A DNA stretch of 64,000 bases from Tsuneonella litorea (GCF_025154015.1 NZ_JAOAMV010000001.1:620001-684000); one strand, 5' to 3'; numbered from the stretch's first letter, positions 8,468 to 16,965 are shown. Notes: generated from the sequence alone by a model not told the origin. Translations and numbers: made by a program.

Positions 8468-9168
8468 GCGCCCTTGCGCGCGGCCTCGACCGCTTCGGCC
8501 AGCCGCTCGCGCCCGATGGCGCCAGCGAAGACCCGCGTGCCCGCGACCCAGCTCGGGGTGCCGTCAAAGCCCAGCTGGCGGGCGAGTTCCCGGTTCTTCT
8601 GGATCTCGAACGCGGCCGCCTGCGACCCGGCAAAGGCGCGGGCGGCTTCCATGTCGAGCCCGGCGGCTTCGGCGGCGATCCGGATCGTCGCCTCGCTCGG
8701 CGGCCCGTGGGCGAACATCGCGTCGTGGAAGGCGGTGTACCTGCCCTGCCGGGCGGCGGCGAGCGCCATGCGCGCGGCGGCATCGCTGCCTTCGAATATC
8801 GGCCACTCGCGCATCACCACGCGCAGGTCCGGGTTCGCCGCGACGAGCGCCTTCACGTCGGCGACCGACTGGCGGCAGAACGTGCAGCCGTAGTCGGTGA
8901 ATTCGACCAGCGTCACCGACCCTTCGGGGTTGCCGAGAACCGCGCCGGGAAAGGGGCGGTGGACCTCGTCGGAAACGTCCGCGAGCCGGGCGCCTGCCTC
9001 GTTCGCCTGGTACGCCTCGACCATGTCGGGCAGGATCTCGGGATGGGCGAGCAGCCAGTCGCGCGTCGCCGCCCCGCCGAGACCCGAAAGCGCGAACAGC
9101 CATGCGCCGAGGAAGCCGAAGACCAGCGCGACGAGCGCGGTGGGAAGGAGCGCGAGCAGACGGTTCAT
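8464..9168 (-). CDS. DsbA-family thiol:disulfide oxidoreductase, membrane-anchored
   Basis: A 234-residue protein with an N-terminal hydrophobic anchor (residues 4-27), a helical linker (LLAHPEILPDMVEAYQ) and a thioredoxin-fold domain with active site C95-T-F-C98 in FTDYGCTFCRQ. The cis-proline loop appears as FDGTPSWV. The architecture matches the DsbA/BdbD-like (Thioredoxin_4) family, which introduces or shuffles disulfides in the periplasm. It overlaps the PDZ-M48 gene by four bases and follows the BepA-like peptidase gene after 12 bases, so all three look co-transcribed. Confidence 0.93.
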   Translation of the reverse strand: MNRLLALLPTALVALVFGFLGAWLFALSGLGGAATRDWLLAHPEILPDMVEAYQANEAGARLADVSDEVHRPFPGAVLGNPEGSVTLVEFTDYGCTFCRQSVADVKALVAANPDLRVVMREWPIFEGSDAAARMALAAARQGRYTAFHDAMFAHGPPSEATIRIAAEAAGLDMEAARAFAGSQAAAFEIQKNRELARQLGFDGTPSWVAGTRVFAGAIGRERLAEAVEAARKGA

Positions 9169-9180
9169 GCGGCGGTGGGG

Positions 9181-10533
9181 CTACTTGCGCTTCTTGTCGC
9201 GTTCAAGTTCGGCGCGCGCCTGCAGTTCGATGTCCTGCGCCCGGATCCAGTCGGGGCTACCTTTGTCGAGGCCCGCGAGCGCCGCCTGCGCGCTGCGCAG
9301 GGCATCGCCGAAGCGGCCGGTCATCGCCTGCTGTTCGGCGCTCGCCAGGCGCGCGCGGGGCATATCGCCCTGGGCGGCATAGATGACGCCGAGCTGGTAC
9401 CACGCGAACGGGTTGAAGCGGTCCCGCGCCACCGCCGCCTTGAGCACCGTCTGCGCTTCGGCATAGTTGTCGGGATCCTCGGTCGCGATCAGCGCGTGGC
9501 CGAACGTGGCCGCGATCAGCGGCTGGTTGTTCGTCAGCGCGGTCGCCTTGCGCAGCGGTTCGATCGCGTCGGCGGGCCGCCCCGATTCGAGCAGCACCTG
9601 GCCCTCGAGCTCGAGGAAATAGGGGTTGTCGGGCTGCGCCGCGATCAGCGCCTCGGTTTCCGCCAGCGACTTGTCGACCAGCGCGTCCTTGTGAAACGCG
9701 TAGGCCCGGGCATAGCGCGCCGGCAGGCTGGTATCGGTCAGGGGATACCTGCGCAGCGTCTTTTTCGGTTCGTCGATGTAGCCGGCGAGCTTGGCCTTCG
9801 CGAGTTCGAAGCGGGCCTGGAGCGCCGGGTCGGCCGGTTTCGACCATGCCGGATCGGCCTGGTAGGCCTCGGTCAGCCGCGCGATGCGGTCGCCCGACAG
9901 CGGGTGGGTGGAGACGAACGCATCCTCGTCGGACGGGTTGCGACCGTAGCGGAACTCCATGTTCTGGAGCTTCTTGAAGAAGGCGAGGCTGCCGCGGCCC
10001 GACAGGCCCGCTTTCGACAGGTACTCCGCGCCCGCCGCGTCGGCCGAGCTTTCCTGCATCCGGCTGAACGCGAGGTACTTGCCGAGCGCGGCGCGCTGCC
10101 CGGCCATCATCACCCCCATCGCGGCATCGCCCGCGCCCGCGGCCGCGGCGGCCGCGGCCAGCACCATCGACAGGATCGAGATGCCGGTCGCCTCGCTCGC
10201 GCCGCTCGAATTGATCACGTGACCGCCGGTGATGTGGCCGATCTCGTGCGCGATCACGCCCTGCACTTCCTCGGCCGTGTCGGCCGCCTCGATCAACCCC
10301 GAATGGATGTAGACCGCCTGCCCGCCGGCGACGAAGGCGTTGAGGCGCTGGTCGCCGACGAGGACGACTTCGACGCTGCCCTTGCCCAGGCCCGCCGCCT
10401 CGGCCAGCGGGTCGGCGAGGTCCTGCAGCAGCGCCTCGGTTTCCGCATCGCGCAGGATCGATTGCGCCGCGACCGGCTGCGCGGTCAGCAACAGGGCTGC
10501 AACGACGGCAAGGATGCGGGCGAAGAGGCGCAT
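9181..10533 (-). CDS. BepA-like M48 metalloprotease with TPR region
   Basis: A 450-residue exported protein (signal peptide ending AAQS). The M48 core carries HEIGH at 96-100 and the downstream acidic motif ESSAD at 161-165, with an alanine/glycine-rich helix between them. From about residue 240 onward, helical repeats (FNPFAWYQLGVIYAAQGD is typical) form TPRs. This is the layout of E. coli BepA (YfgC), which helps assemble or degrade outer-membrane proteins such as LptD. It is the first gene of a probable three-gene unit with the DsbA-like and PDZ-M48 genes, and disulfide formation is part of LptD maturation in E. coli. Confidence 0.9.
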   Translation of the reverse strand: MRLFARILAVVAALLLTAQPVAAQSILRDAETEALLQDLADPLAEAAGLGKGSVEVVLVGDQRLNAFVAGGQAVYIHSGLIEAADTAEEVQGVIAHEIGHITGGHVINSSGASEATGISILSMVLAAAAAAAGAGDAAMGVMMAGQRAALGKYLAFSRMQESSADAAGAEYLSKAGLSGRGSLAFFKKLQNMEFRYGRNPSDEDAFVSTHPLSGDRIARLTEAYQADPAWSKPADPALQARFELAKAKLAGYIDEPKKTLRRYPLTDTSLPARYARAYAFHKDALVDKSLAETEALIAAQPDNPYFLELEGQVLLESGRPADAIEPLRKATALTNNQPLIAATFGHALIATEDPDNYAEAQTVLKAAVARDRFNPFAWYQLGVIYAAQGDMPRARLASAEQQAMTGRFGDALRSAQAALAGLDKGSPDWIRAQDIELQARAELERDKKRK

Positions 10534-10545
10534 GGGCGGACCGGT

Positions 10546-11472
10546 CTAGCGGGGTTCGCGCTGAACCGGAACTGAAGACCCCGGGGCCGTCGCGGATCGC
10601 AGGAAGGCCACCATGGGATCGCGCACGATGCCGCCTTGGGCGAACGGTCGCGACAGGCCCATGACGATGCCCGCGTGGCCCATGCCGGGAAACGCGCGCT
10701 CCTCGACCCGGCCCCCCGCTTCGCGCGCGGCCTGGGCAAGGCGGCGCGAATTGCGGATCCGCACGACGTCGTCGGCGGTGCCGTGAAGCAGCAGGATCGG
10801 CGGCGCGTCTCCCCGCGCGAAGCGGATCGGCTGGGTGCGCGCGGGATCGGGCGCATAACCCAGCGCGTTGCGCGCCGAATCGCTGGTGAAGGGGTAGAAA
10901 TCAGCCGGCCCGGCCAGGCTCGCGACCCCGCCGATGGCGTCTTCAGGTACCCCGGCGCCGGCCAGCCACTGCGGATCGAGCGCCAGCATGAGCACGTTGT
11001 ACGCACCTGCCGAATGTCCCGCCAGCGCGATCCGGCCGGTACGGACGCCATGGCCGCCGGCGTGGTCGCGCGCCCAGCGGACCCCGGCGGCGGTGTCCTC
11101 GAGCATCGCCGGAAAGCGCCCCCCATCCTGCACCAGGCGATAGCCGACGAGCGCGGTCGCGAAGCCCGCATCGCCCAGGGTGCGCGCCACGAAGCGGTAG
11201 TCCTTCGTCGTCCCCGAATGCCAGCCCCCGCCGTAGACCCACACCACCAGCGGCCAGCCGCCGGCGGGCGCCGCGCGGTCCGGCACCCACAGTTCGACGT
11301 TCTGGTTCGCGGCCGCGCCGTATGTGCCCTCGGCGGCAAGGCGCACGCCGGTCTCGCGCGCGAAGCGGGCGTCGATCCATTCGAGCGTGGCGGCCGAGCC
11401 TTGCGCGACGGCCCAGCGCCAAACACCCCAGCCCGCGAGCGCGAAGAGCCCGAGCGCCAGCGCGGTTCCCAT
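10546..11472 (-). CDS. Alpha/beta hydrolase, probable carboxylesterase
   Basis: A 308-residue protein whose N-terminus is a hydrophobic anchor or signal (MGTALALGLFALAGWGVW). It has the oxyanion motif YGGGW at 80-84, the nucleophile elbow GHSAGAYN (S154), an aspartate in the GTADD segment and a histidine in PGMGHAG. This is the hormone-sensitive-lipase/BD-FAE-like type of esterase. The natural substrate is unknown. The ATG at 11472 has a good GAGGAG ribosome site seven bases upstream. An in-frame GTG at 11499 overlaps the phosphatase stop and is an alternative start adding nine residues. Confidence 0.85.
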   Translation of the reverse strand: MGTALALGLFALAGWGVWRWAVAQGSAATLEWIDARFARETGVRLAAEGTYGAAANQNVELWVPDRAAPAGGWPLVVWVYGGGWHSGTTKDYRFVARTLGDAGFATALVGYRLVQDGGRFPAMLEDTAAGVRWARDHAGGHGVRTGRIALAGHSAGAYNVLMLALDPQWLAGAGVPEDAIGGVASLAGPADFYPFTSDSARNALGYAPDPARTQPIRFARGDAPPILLLHGTADDVVRIRNSRRLAQAAREAGGRVEERAFPGMGHAGIVMGLSRPFAQGGIVRDPMVAFLRSATAPGSSVPVQREPR

Positions 11473-11495
11473 CAGCCAACTCCTCGTTCGCGGGG

Positions 11496-12614
11496 TCACT
11501 CGCCGCCTTCCTGGCGGACCGTCCGGACGATCTGCGCGGTTTCGCCGCCGGTGGAAATCCCGATCGCACGCAGGAAGTCGTTGCCGCTGGCGAAGTCGTC
11601 GCCGAGCCACAGCGGCACGCCCGAAGCCTCGATCAGCGCCTTGCCCGCAATTTCCTCGGGAGAGAGCGGGCCGGCGCCGGTGCGGATGAACACCGCGGCG
11701 ATCCGTCCCGGGTTCTCCTGCACGGCGTCGGCATAGGCCGGCAGGTCGTCCTGCGTGTCGTCGCCGATCAGCGCGAACCGCAGGCCGGGATAGAACGCGA
11801 GCAGCTTGCCCAGCGCGGCGCGCTTGTGCGCTCCGTGGCTTGCCGAACCGAAGGTCGCGCGGTTGAGGCCCCAGTCGCGCAGCAGCAGCGGCCCCAGCGG
11901 CAGCCCCCGGGTCTGCTGGAACGCGACGAGATAGGAGAACAGGTTCCACGGCGACGAGGAGATGTAGAAGAACGGCCGGTGCGTCGCGGTGTAATGCGTC
12001 CCGGCGCCACCCGGATCGGCAAGTAGCGCCTGGCCGCCGACCGCGCCTCCGCCCAGGGCGCCATAGAACGCATCCGCACCGGGTACGGCGATCCGCTCGC
12101 CCGGCAGTTCGGCGAGCACGCGGCGCCAGTTGCGGGCGACCGAGCGCAGGCCCCCGGTGATGCCGGTCTCGACGATCGTGTCGTCGATGTCCGAGATGAC
12201 CGCGAGATGGGTCGCGGTGCCCGGGGCAAGGACGTAGCCGTCGCAGCACTGCGGCCCCTCGGTCGTCAGCCAGTGCAGGCAGACCACTTCCCACGCCGGG
12301 TCCTGCGCCAGCGGCCAGGCCGGGTCCAGCGGCAGGTCGAAATGGACGTAGCCTTCCCGGTCGGTCACCGCGTGGTGCTCGATGGTGGCGCCGAGCGGGT
12401 CCCGCAGTTCGAGCCGGACGGCGAGACCGGGCACCTCGCGCGAGGCGAACTGCGCCAGCATCGTGCGCATGGCCCGCAGGCGCCCGCGCTTCTCGAACCG
12501 ATCCCGGTGCGGCCGCGCGATGCGCAGCGCGCGCGCCGAGATCGTCAGCCGCGTTTCGCTGCGGTAGCCGAAATAGGGCTGGAGGCGGACAGGCGCGCGA
12601 CTGAACAGGGCCAT
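11496..12614 (-). CDS. App1-like phosphatase (DUF2183)
   Basis: A 372-residue protein with the conserved head LTISARAL, a central beta-rich part (DREGYVHFDL) and a HAD-like phosphatase domain with catalytic motif DIDDT at 142-146. Further motifs are FYISSSPWN and LIGDDTQDD. This is the App1 family; yeast App1 is a phosphatidate phosphatase, and bacterial members are uncharacterised. There is no clear signal peptide, so a cytoplasmic or membrane-surface role in lipid metabolism is the likely inference. It precedes the esterase gene with a short gap or overlap depending on the start chosen there, so the two may act on lipids together. Confidence 0.88.
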   Translation of the reverse strand: MALFSRAPVRLQPYFGYRSETRLTISARALRIARPHRDRFEKRGRLRAMRTMLAQFASREVPGLAVRLELRDPLGATIEHHAVTDREGYVHFDLPLDPAWPLAQDPAWEVVCLHWLTTEGPQCCDGYVLAPGTATHLAVISDIDDTIVETGITGGLRSVARNWRRVLAELPGERIAVPGADAFYGALGGGAVGGQALLADPGGAGTHYTATHRPFFYISSSPWNLFSYLVAFQQTRGLPLGPLLLRDWGLNRATFGSASHGAHKRAALGKLLAFYPGLRFALIGDDTQDDLPAYADAVQENPGRIAAVFIRTGAGPLSPEEIAGKALIEASGVPLWLGDDFASGNDFLRAIGISTGGETAQIVRTVRQEGGE

Positions 12615-12673
12615 CGGATCGGCGCTAGCGAGCGCGGCGCGACGATTAAACCCCTATCTTCGAAAGCGTCCGG

Positions 12674-14506
12674 TCAGGCGACGAGCTTCCTCGCCGCCTT
12701 TTCGACGAGCGCCGCATCGGCGATCTCGCCGAGCACGACCACGTCGCCATCCACCCGGCGGATCATCACCAGCGCGAATTCCTCGCCCTCGCTCTCGATG
12801 TCCTCGAAGCCCAGCGGAGCAATGTCGCGCAGCTTGCGCGCCAGCGCCTCGCGCGGCGTTTCGCGGGCGGTGTCCTCGCCGTCGTCGGCGCGGCGCAGCG
12901 CGCGCTCGGCCTGGACCACGCCCTTGAGGCCGCCTTCGGCCTGGCCAAGGAAACCGGCGAGCGCGCCGCGCTCGATCCCGAGCCGGTGCGCATGGGTCAG
13001 GACGGCGGCATATTCGGTCAGGCGCGTCTTGTCGTAGTCGGCACCGAACACGAGCTTGACCACCGGGGTCATCGGCGCGCGGTCCTGCACCGTCAGCCCG
13101 CTGTCTGCGATCAGTTCGGCGAATTCCTCGGGCTCGGCCTGTGCCGCGAGGCTGACGTCGTAGGCGCGGCCAACCGCGGCATAGAGCGCGGTGCGGCTGC
13201 GATCCTCGCAGCTGCGCGCGGCCAGCGCCAGTTCGCGCGCTTCGGCGAGGCAATCGTAGAGGCCGGCATCGCCGCTGTCGGCAGGATCGAAGGCCGGCGC
13301 GACGGCCGCGGTGCCCGTTTCGGGCTCGGGTTCCGGCTCGACCACGTCGACCAGTTCGAGCGGCGCGTCGGCGGAGTCCTCGACCGCATCGACGAGTTCG
13401 AGCGGCTCGGCTTCATCGCGATGACCGCCCGCTTCGTCCTGCGCCGAGTGTTCCGTGTCGCCTGCGGGCGTAGCCGGGGCCACCTGGGCGTCCTCGTGGC
13501 CGAAGCAGACTTCGGGCAGGGCCTCGAGCGGGGTGGGGCGGTTCAGCCACTTGGCCACCGGGTCCTCGTCCGCATCGTAATCGTCCTCGTCGTCCTCGTC
13601 GAAGCCGTCGGCTGCGGTGCGCGCGCCGCCCAGGCCCAGCAGCGAAGCGAACCGGCTCGGCCCCTCCGGCTCGTCGTCGACCGCTTCGATCGCCTCGGAG
13701 AGATCGCCGTCGTCGTCCTCCTCGTCGCTTTCGTCGTCGTTGCCGAAGGCGGGCAGGGGAAGCGGATCGGCGCTTGCCGGCTTCTTCGCCAGCGGAGAGG
13801 AGGCGTCCTCGTCCTGGCGGGCTTCGGCGGCGGATTCGGCGGCGGATTCGGCTCCGGGGCCATCGGCCCAGTCGGTCACCGGGTCCGCGCGGTGCGGGAC
13901 GCCCTCGTCAGCCTGGAGAGCCTGGTCGATCTCGAGCAGCAGTTCGTCGCTGGTCTGCTGGTCGGCCATCTGCTTCCAGTTGATCACCCCGTAGATGAAG
14001 TCGATCGTGTCATCGTCGCTCGAGAATGGCAGCAGGATCCCGCGATAGAGAATCGTGCTCCCGCGCTGGTTGACGAATTCCGCCTCGAATCCGATCGGCG
14101 CCTGGTTGGCGAGGATCTGCATGTAATGGTCGGTGATGCGGGTGAGCAACGAGCGGTGCGGCACGTCGCTCAGCTTGTCGATCGCTCTGTCGATGTCGCA
14201 CTCCGCGGCGAGCTGGTCGCCGAGGAAGCGGATCGACGGGTCCTCGATCCCGTTGGTGAAGTCGAGCAGCACCGAATTGGGCCCGAAATCGGGCAGCGCA
14301 TCGGGATCAAGATCCTCGATCGAGGGAAAGTTGCGATCGGCCAGCAGGCTCGCCCAGTGGTTGTAGGCACGCACCTGCATCCGGCGCTCGTCCTGGCCGA
14401 CCGGGCTGGGCGGCGGCTCGCTCACGGCCTCGTCGTCGCCGAGGCCGTAATCGGTCCCCTCGGCGTCGAAATCGACCGATCCGAGATATCCCCGCAGGTT
14501 GTCCAT
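12674..14506 (-). CDS. Large acidic protein with PAS-like N-terminal domain
   Basis: A 610-residue protein, very rich in Asp, Glu and Ala. Residues about 38-195 form a folded part (YNHWASLLADRNFPSIEDLD, LLDFTNGIEDPSIRFLG, GVINWKQ), which resembles the PAS_5-type domain seen in alphaproteobacterial proteins. A long acidic, low-complexity linker (ESDEEDDDGDLSE and similar) spans roughly residues 210-410. The C-terminal part is helical (DCLAEARELALAARS, LTEYAAVLTHAHRLGIE) and ends with a short beta segment. There is no signal peptide or membrane segment. The function is unknown; a scaffold or sensor role is only a guess. Confidence 0.7.
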   Translation of the reverse strand: MDNLRGYLGSVDFDAEGTDYGLGDDEAVSEPPPSPVGQDERRMQVRAYNHWASLLADRNFPSIEDLDPDALPDFGPNSVLLDFTNGIEDPSIRFLGDQLAAECDIDRAIDKLSDVPHRSLLTRITDHYMQILANQAPIGFEAEFVNQRGSTILYRGILLPFSSDDDTIDFIYGVINWKQMADQQTSDELLLEIDQALQADEGVPHRADPVTDWADGPGAESAAESAAEARQDEDASSPLAKKPASADPLPLPAFGNDDESDEEDDDGDLSEAIEAVDDEPEGPSRFASLLGLGGARTAADGFDEDDEDDYDADEDPVAKWLNRPTPLEALPEVCFGHEDAQVAPATPAGDTEHSAQDEAGGHRDEAEPLELVDAVEDSADAPLELVDVVEPEPEPETGTAAVAPAFDPADSGDAGLYDCLAEARELALAARSCEDRSRTALYAAVGRAYDVSLAAQAEPEEFAELIADSGLTVQDRAPMTPVVKLVFGADYDKTRLTEYAAVLTHAHRLGIERGALAGFLGQAEGGLKGVVQAERALRRADDGEDTARETPREALARKLRDIAPLGFEDIESEGEEFALVMIRRVDGDVVVLGEIADAALVEKAARKLVA

Positions 14507-14613
14507 CGCTTGTCGCTACCCCCGTTGCAAAGGCGCGGCATGGCACGCCCGATGCGATCGGGAACGGTTGTGCCGGGGTGTGGTAAACATCCCGTTAAGT
14601 GGATCGCCGGTTT

Positions 14614-14637
14614 GTCGGTGGGCACGCGGCCACCGAC
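14614..14637 (-). terminator. Hairpin downstream of the DUF2141 gene, possible terminator
   Basis: Eight-base perfect arms (GTCGGTGG at 14614-14621, CCACCGAC at 14630-14637) enclose an eight-base loop. It lies 23 bases after the stop of the DUF2141 gene on the minus strand and upstream of the next gene. There is no T tract, so termination is plausible but weakly supported. Confidence 0.4.
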
Positions 14638-14659
14638 CGCCGCCGATCGCTCTTGGGCG

Positions 14660-15112
14660 TCAGAGCATGTAGCGCATCTTGATCGTCAGCTTCTGGTCGC
14701 TGTCGGCGACCGGGAACACCGCGTCGGCGAACCTGGGCGGCGCCATCCGCACCGGCGCATCGCGCGAGAAGCCGAAGCCTTCCCTGGGCATCATGCCAAG
14801 CGCGCGGTCGGCCTTGCCGTTGCCGTTCTCGTCGTGGAGCAGGGCGACGGCATAGCGCCCGGGCGTCACGCCCTTGAACGTAAGCGTCAGACTGCCTTCG
14901 CTGGCCGGGACGACGAGACGGTATGATGCCGGGTCGCCGGCGCACCTCGGAAACCGCTCCGCGTCGGTCGTCATGCAGGCCCGCACCACGCCCTTGGCCG
15001 AGCGCAGGTCGGTCACCGTCACCGTCACCGTGCGGGTCGGCGCGGCCGCGCCGAGCGCCAGCGCGACGGTGGCGAGGATCAGGGCTGCGCCAGGCCGCGA
15101 TCGGTGCCGCAC
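14660..15112 (-). CDS. DUF2141 domain-containing exported protein
   Basis: A 150-residue protein from GTG at 15112, chosen because it gives a clean signal peptide (RHRSRPGAALILATVALALG, cleavage near AAA). The mature domain has the DUF2141 pattern: VTVTDLRSAKGVVRACM, FKGVTPGRYAVALLHDENGNGKAD, and MMPREGFGFSRDA before the closing strands. These small beta-sandwich proteins are periplasmic, and their function is unknown. The start lies 34 bases inside the 3' end of the sterol-desaturase-type gene. That gene pair is common in sphingomonads, and the overlap suggests one transcript. Confidence 0.82.
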   Translation of the reverse strand: MRHRSRPGAALILATVALALGAAAPTRTVTVTVTDLRSAKGVVRACMTTDAERFPRCAGDPASYRLVVPASEGSLTLTFKGVTPGRYAVALLHDENGNGKADRALGMMPREGFGFSRDAPVRMAPPRFADAVFPVADSDQKLTIKMRYML

Positions 15113-15792
15113 AGCTTGTCCCAGACGCGGAAATAGAGGCCGTAGTTGCATTGGTAGAGGTCGTGATGCCGTTGGTGGTGGCTGGCGGTTATCAGCCATG
15201 CGCCCAACCTTGAATGAACGATCCAGCGGGGAAACATCTCCCACCCCATGTGATTGGTCACCCCCATCACCGTCATGATCGCGAGCACGAGGCCGAGCAT
15301 CGCGACGTGGATCGGCACCAGGAAGACCAGCGCCGGGATCACCACCGCGCCGGTCAGCGCCTCCCACGGGTGGAAGCTCATCGCCGCCCATGCGGTCGGC
15401 GGGCGGCTGGCGTGATGGACCGCGTGCATCGCCTGGAACGGCCGGGGGCGGTGCATCCAGCGATGGGTCCAGTAGAACCAGGTGTCGTGCGCGAAGAGGT
15501 AGGCGAGCACGCTCGCCGGCAGGTACCACAGCGGCCAGTCGCTCCAGTCGGAGTAGATGCGCGTCCAACCCCGCTCCTGCCAGCCCCATGCGACCACGCC
15601 CGCGGGGATGCCGTAGATCGCGGCCGCGGCGAGCGACCAGCCGATCTCGCGGCGGATCTGCGCGTCGAGGCCGGCGTAGTGACCGGGCCGCACGCGCCCC
15701 GTGGCCCAGGCGAAGGCGCCGCTGGTGACGAGGTAGCGCACCGCGACGATCGCGGTCATCGCAAGGGCGGAAAGAAGAATGGCGAGCAGCAT
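15079..15792 (-). CDS. Sterol desaturase/fatty acid hydroxylase superfamily protein
   Basis: A 237-residue integral membrane protein with about four hydrophobic segments and the di-iron histidine boxes of this superfamily: HDTWFYWTHRWMH (102-114), HAVHH (123-127), H181 and HHQRHH (205-210). Members hydroxylate or desaturate sterols, fatty acids or carotenoids at the membrane with oxygen. The substrate cannot be read from the sequence; there are no crt genes nearby, so a carotenoid hydroxylase role is not supported by context. It is followed directly by the DUF2141 gene. Confidence 0.88.
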   Translation of the reverse strand: MLLAILLSALAMTAIVAVRYLVTSGAFAWATGRVRPGHYAGLDAQIRREIGWSLAAAAIYGIPAGVVAWGWQERGWTRIYSDWSDWPLWYLPASVLAYLFAHDTWFYWTHRWMHRPRPFQAMHAVHHASRPPTAWAAMSFHPWEALTGAVVIPALVFLVPIHVAMLGLVLAIMTVMGVTNHMGWEMFPRWIVHSRLGAWLITASHHQRHHDLYQCNYGLYFRVWDKLCGTDRGLAQP

Positions 15793-15853
15793 CGCGCCCC
15801 CGGCTTAGGCGCGGCGACGGGCGCTGGCTAGGTTCGCCAGGCGCGAAGCCGTC

Positions 15854-16348
15854 CTAGATGGCCTGGCCCCACGGCGCGCAGTGCGGATCGGCGGCGACGA
15901 GCTGGCGGCGCAGCGCGGTGCGGGCGAGCCGCTCGACCTCGACCTTGCGGCGGGCGGCGGCGAGCGGGTGGCTCGGCGCGGGGCGGACGATCTCCGCGTC
16001 GTAGCCGTCGGCCACGATCACTCCGCAGCAGTCGGGCTGGAAATCGAGCCCGTCGAGGATCGTGCGGTCGATCCCTGGCGCAACCCCCCAGTAGAACCGG
16101 TCGCAGAAATCGAGATAGTCGGGCCACTTGCCGTCGCCGACGAGGTCCGCGCGGCTGACCTTGATCTCGACGATAACGATGCGTCCCTTCGGATCGACCC
16201 CCATCAGGTCGGCCCGGCGCCCGTTCCGGAGCGGCATTTCGGGCAGGCACCAGATGTCGTTGCGCGCGAACAGGCGGCATATTCCGCGCGCCACCGCGAT
16301 GGCGTCATGACGGTCGGCGGCGAGTGCGAGCGCGGGCGAGTCGGGCAT
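15854..16348 (-). CDS. mmcB: MmcB family DNA repair protein
   Basis: A 164-residue protein matching MmcB, a PD-(D/E)xK-like nuclease-fold protein of alphaproteobacteria. The core motifs are RRADLMGVD and IVIVEIKVSRADL, with D...ExK spacing, followed by WPDYLDFCDRFYWGV and CCGVIVADG. In Caulobacter, mmcB was described as SOS-regulated and needed for mitomycin C resistance. A sequence fitting the alphaproteobacterial LexA box lies 13 bases before its ATG (see the site at 16361-16375), which agrees with that regulation. It appears monocistronic. Confidence 0.9.
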   Translation of the reverse strand: MPDSPALALAADRHDAIAVARGICRLFARNDIWCLPEMPLRNGRRADLMGVDPKGRIVIVEIKVSRADLVGDGKWPDYLDFCDRFYWGVAPGIDRTILDGLDFQPDCCGVIVADGYDAEIVRPAPSHPLAAARRKVEVERLARTALRRQLVAADPHCAPWGQAI

Positions 16349-16360
16349 CGCACCTTGGTG

Positions 16361-16375
16361 GAACAGATGTGGAAC
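16361..16375 (-). promoter_or_regulatory. LexA-box-like site upstream of mmcB
   Basis: The plus strand reads GAAC-N7-GAAC, that is GTTC-N7-GTTC on the strand of mmcB, which is the direct-repeat LexA box established for Caulobacter and other alphaproteobacteria. It sits 13 to 27 bases upstream of the mmcB start codon, a position that would block transcription or early elongation. The match to all eight fixed bases is seen directly; binding is inferred. Confidence 0.7.
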
Positions 16376-16447
16376 GCCGTCAACGGCCTGTTTGCGGCGT
16401 GCGCTTCCCGTTTCTGCCCGCCGGGCGGATGCCGGCTGGCGCCGCGA

Positions 16448-16843
16448 TCACGCCTTGCGCAGCGGTCCCATGCGGCCCTGTTCGGGCACCAGCGCGAGCA
16501 GCGCGGCACGCGCCTGGTGGTATTCGCGCCAGAGCGTGAGCGCGGCGGGGGTCGGGTCCTGTCCGCGCGCCGAGACGGCGAGCAGCGCCTTCACCCCCGG
16601 GGTCATCATCGCGGCAAGGTCGGCGACGCCGTTGGTGGCGAGTTCGAGCCGCCAGCCGCCGGCGTCCTTGATCAGCGCGGGAAAGTTGCGGACCTGCGCG
16701 CTCGGCGGTTCCGCCGCCAGCCCGGCGAGGGCCGCGACCGCGCCGGCTGCGTCCTGCAGGGCGGCCCACTGCACGCTCATCGCACTCGGTCCCCGCAGGG
16801 CCGCGCCTTCTGCGCGAGCGAAATCGGTCGGAGTCGCGTTCAT
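16448..16843 (-). CDS. Hypothetical protein
   Basis: The ATG at 16843 gives 131 residues, beginning MNATPTDFARAEG. The protein is mostly helical and alanine-rich, with the motifs RGPSAMSVQWAALQDAAGAV, PALIKDAGGWRLEL and ALTLWREYHQARAALLALVPE. There is no signal peptide, membrane segment or known catalytic motif. I do not recognise the family. Translation from upstream in-frame codons is possible but would add an unstructured head. It is divergent from the DUF885 gene, with about 120 bases between the starts. Confidence 0.6.
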   Translation of the reverse strand: MNATPTDFARAEGAALRGPSAMSVQWAALQDAAGAVAALAGLAAEPPSAQVRNFPALIKDAGGWRLELATNGVADLAAMMTPGVKALLAVSARGQDPTPAALTLWREYHQARAALLALVPEQGRMGPLRKA

Positions 16844-16965
16844 CGTGACCCGAGCGTTAACCCGAGTCGCTTGCCAAATCGCTAATGCAGCCGGGGGGCT
16901 GGCCATGGGTGCAAGTCTGCGTCAAGAGCCCGGCGATTGAACCGGAACCGAAGGAAACATCCCCC

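Noticed and set aside
8272-10575. Open frame of 767 codons on the plus strand
   Set aside because: It is antisense to the DsbA-like and BepA-like genes; Arg-rich without domains.
12986-14926. Open frame of 646 codons on the plus strand
   Set aside because: It is antisense to the acidic PAS-like protein. I considered it seriously because that gene is itself unfamiliar, but the minus-strand product has a better folded head, acidic bias and start position.
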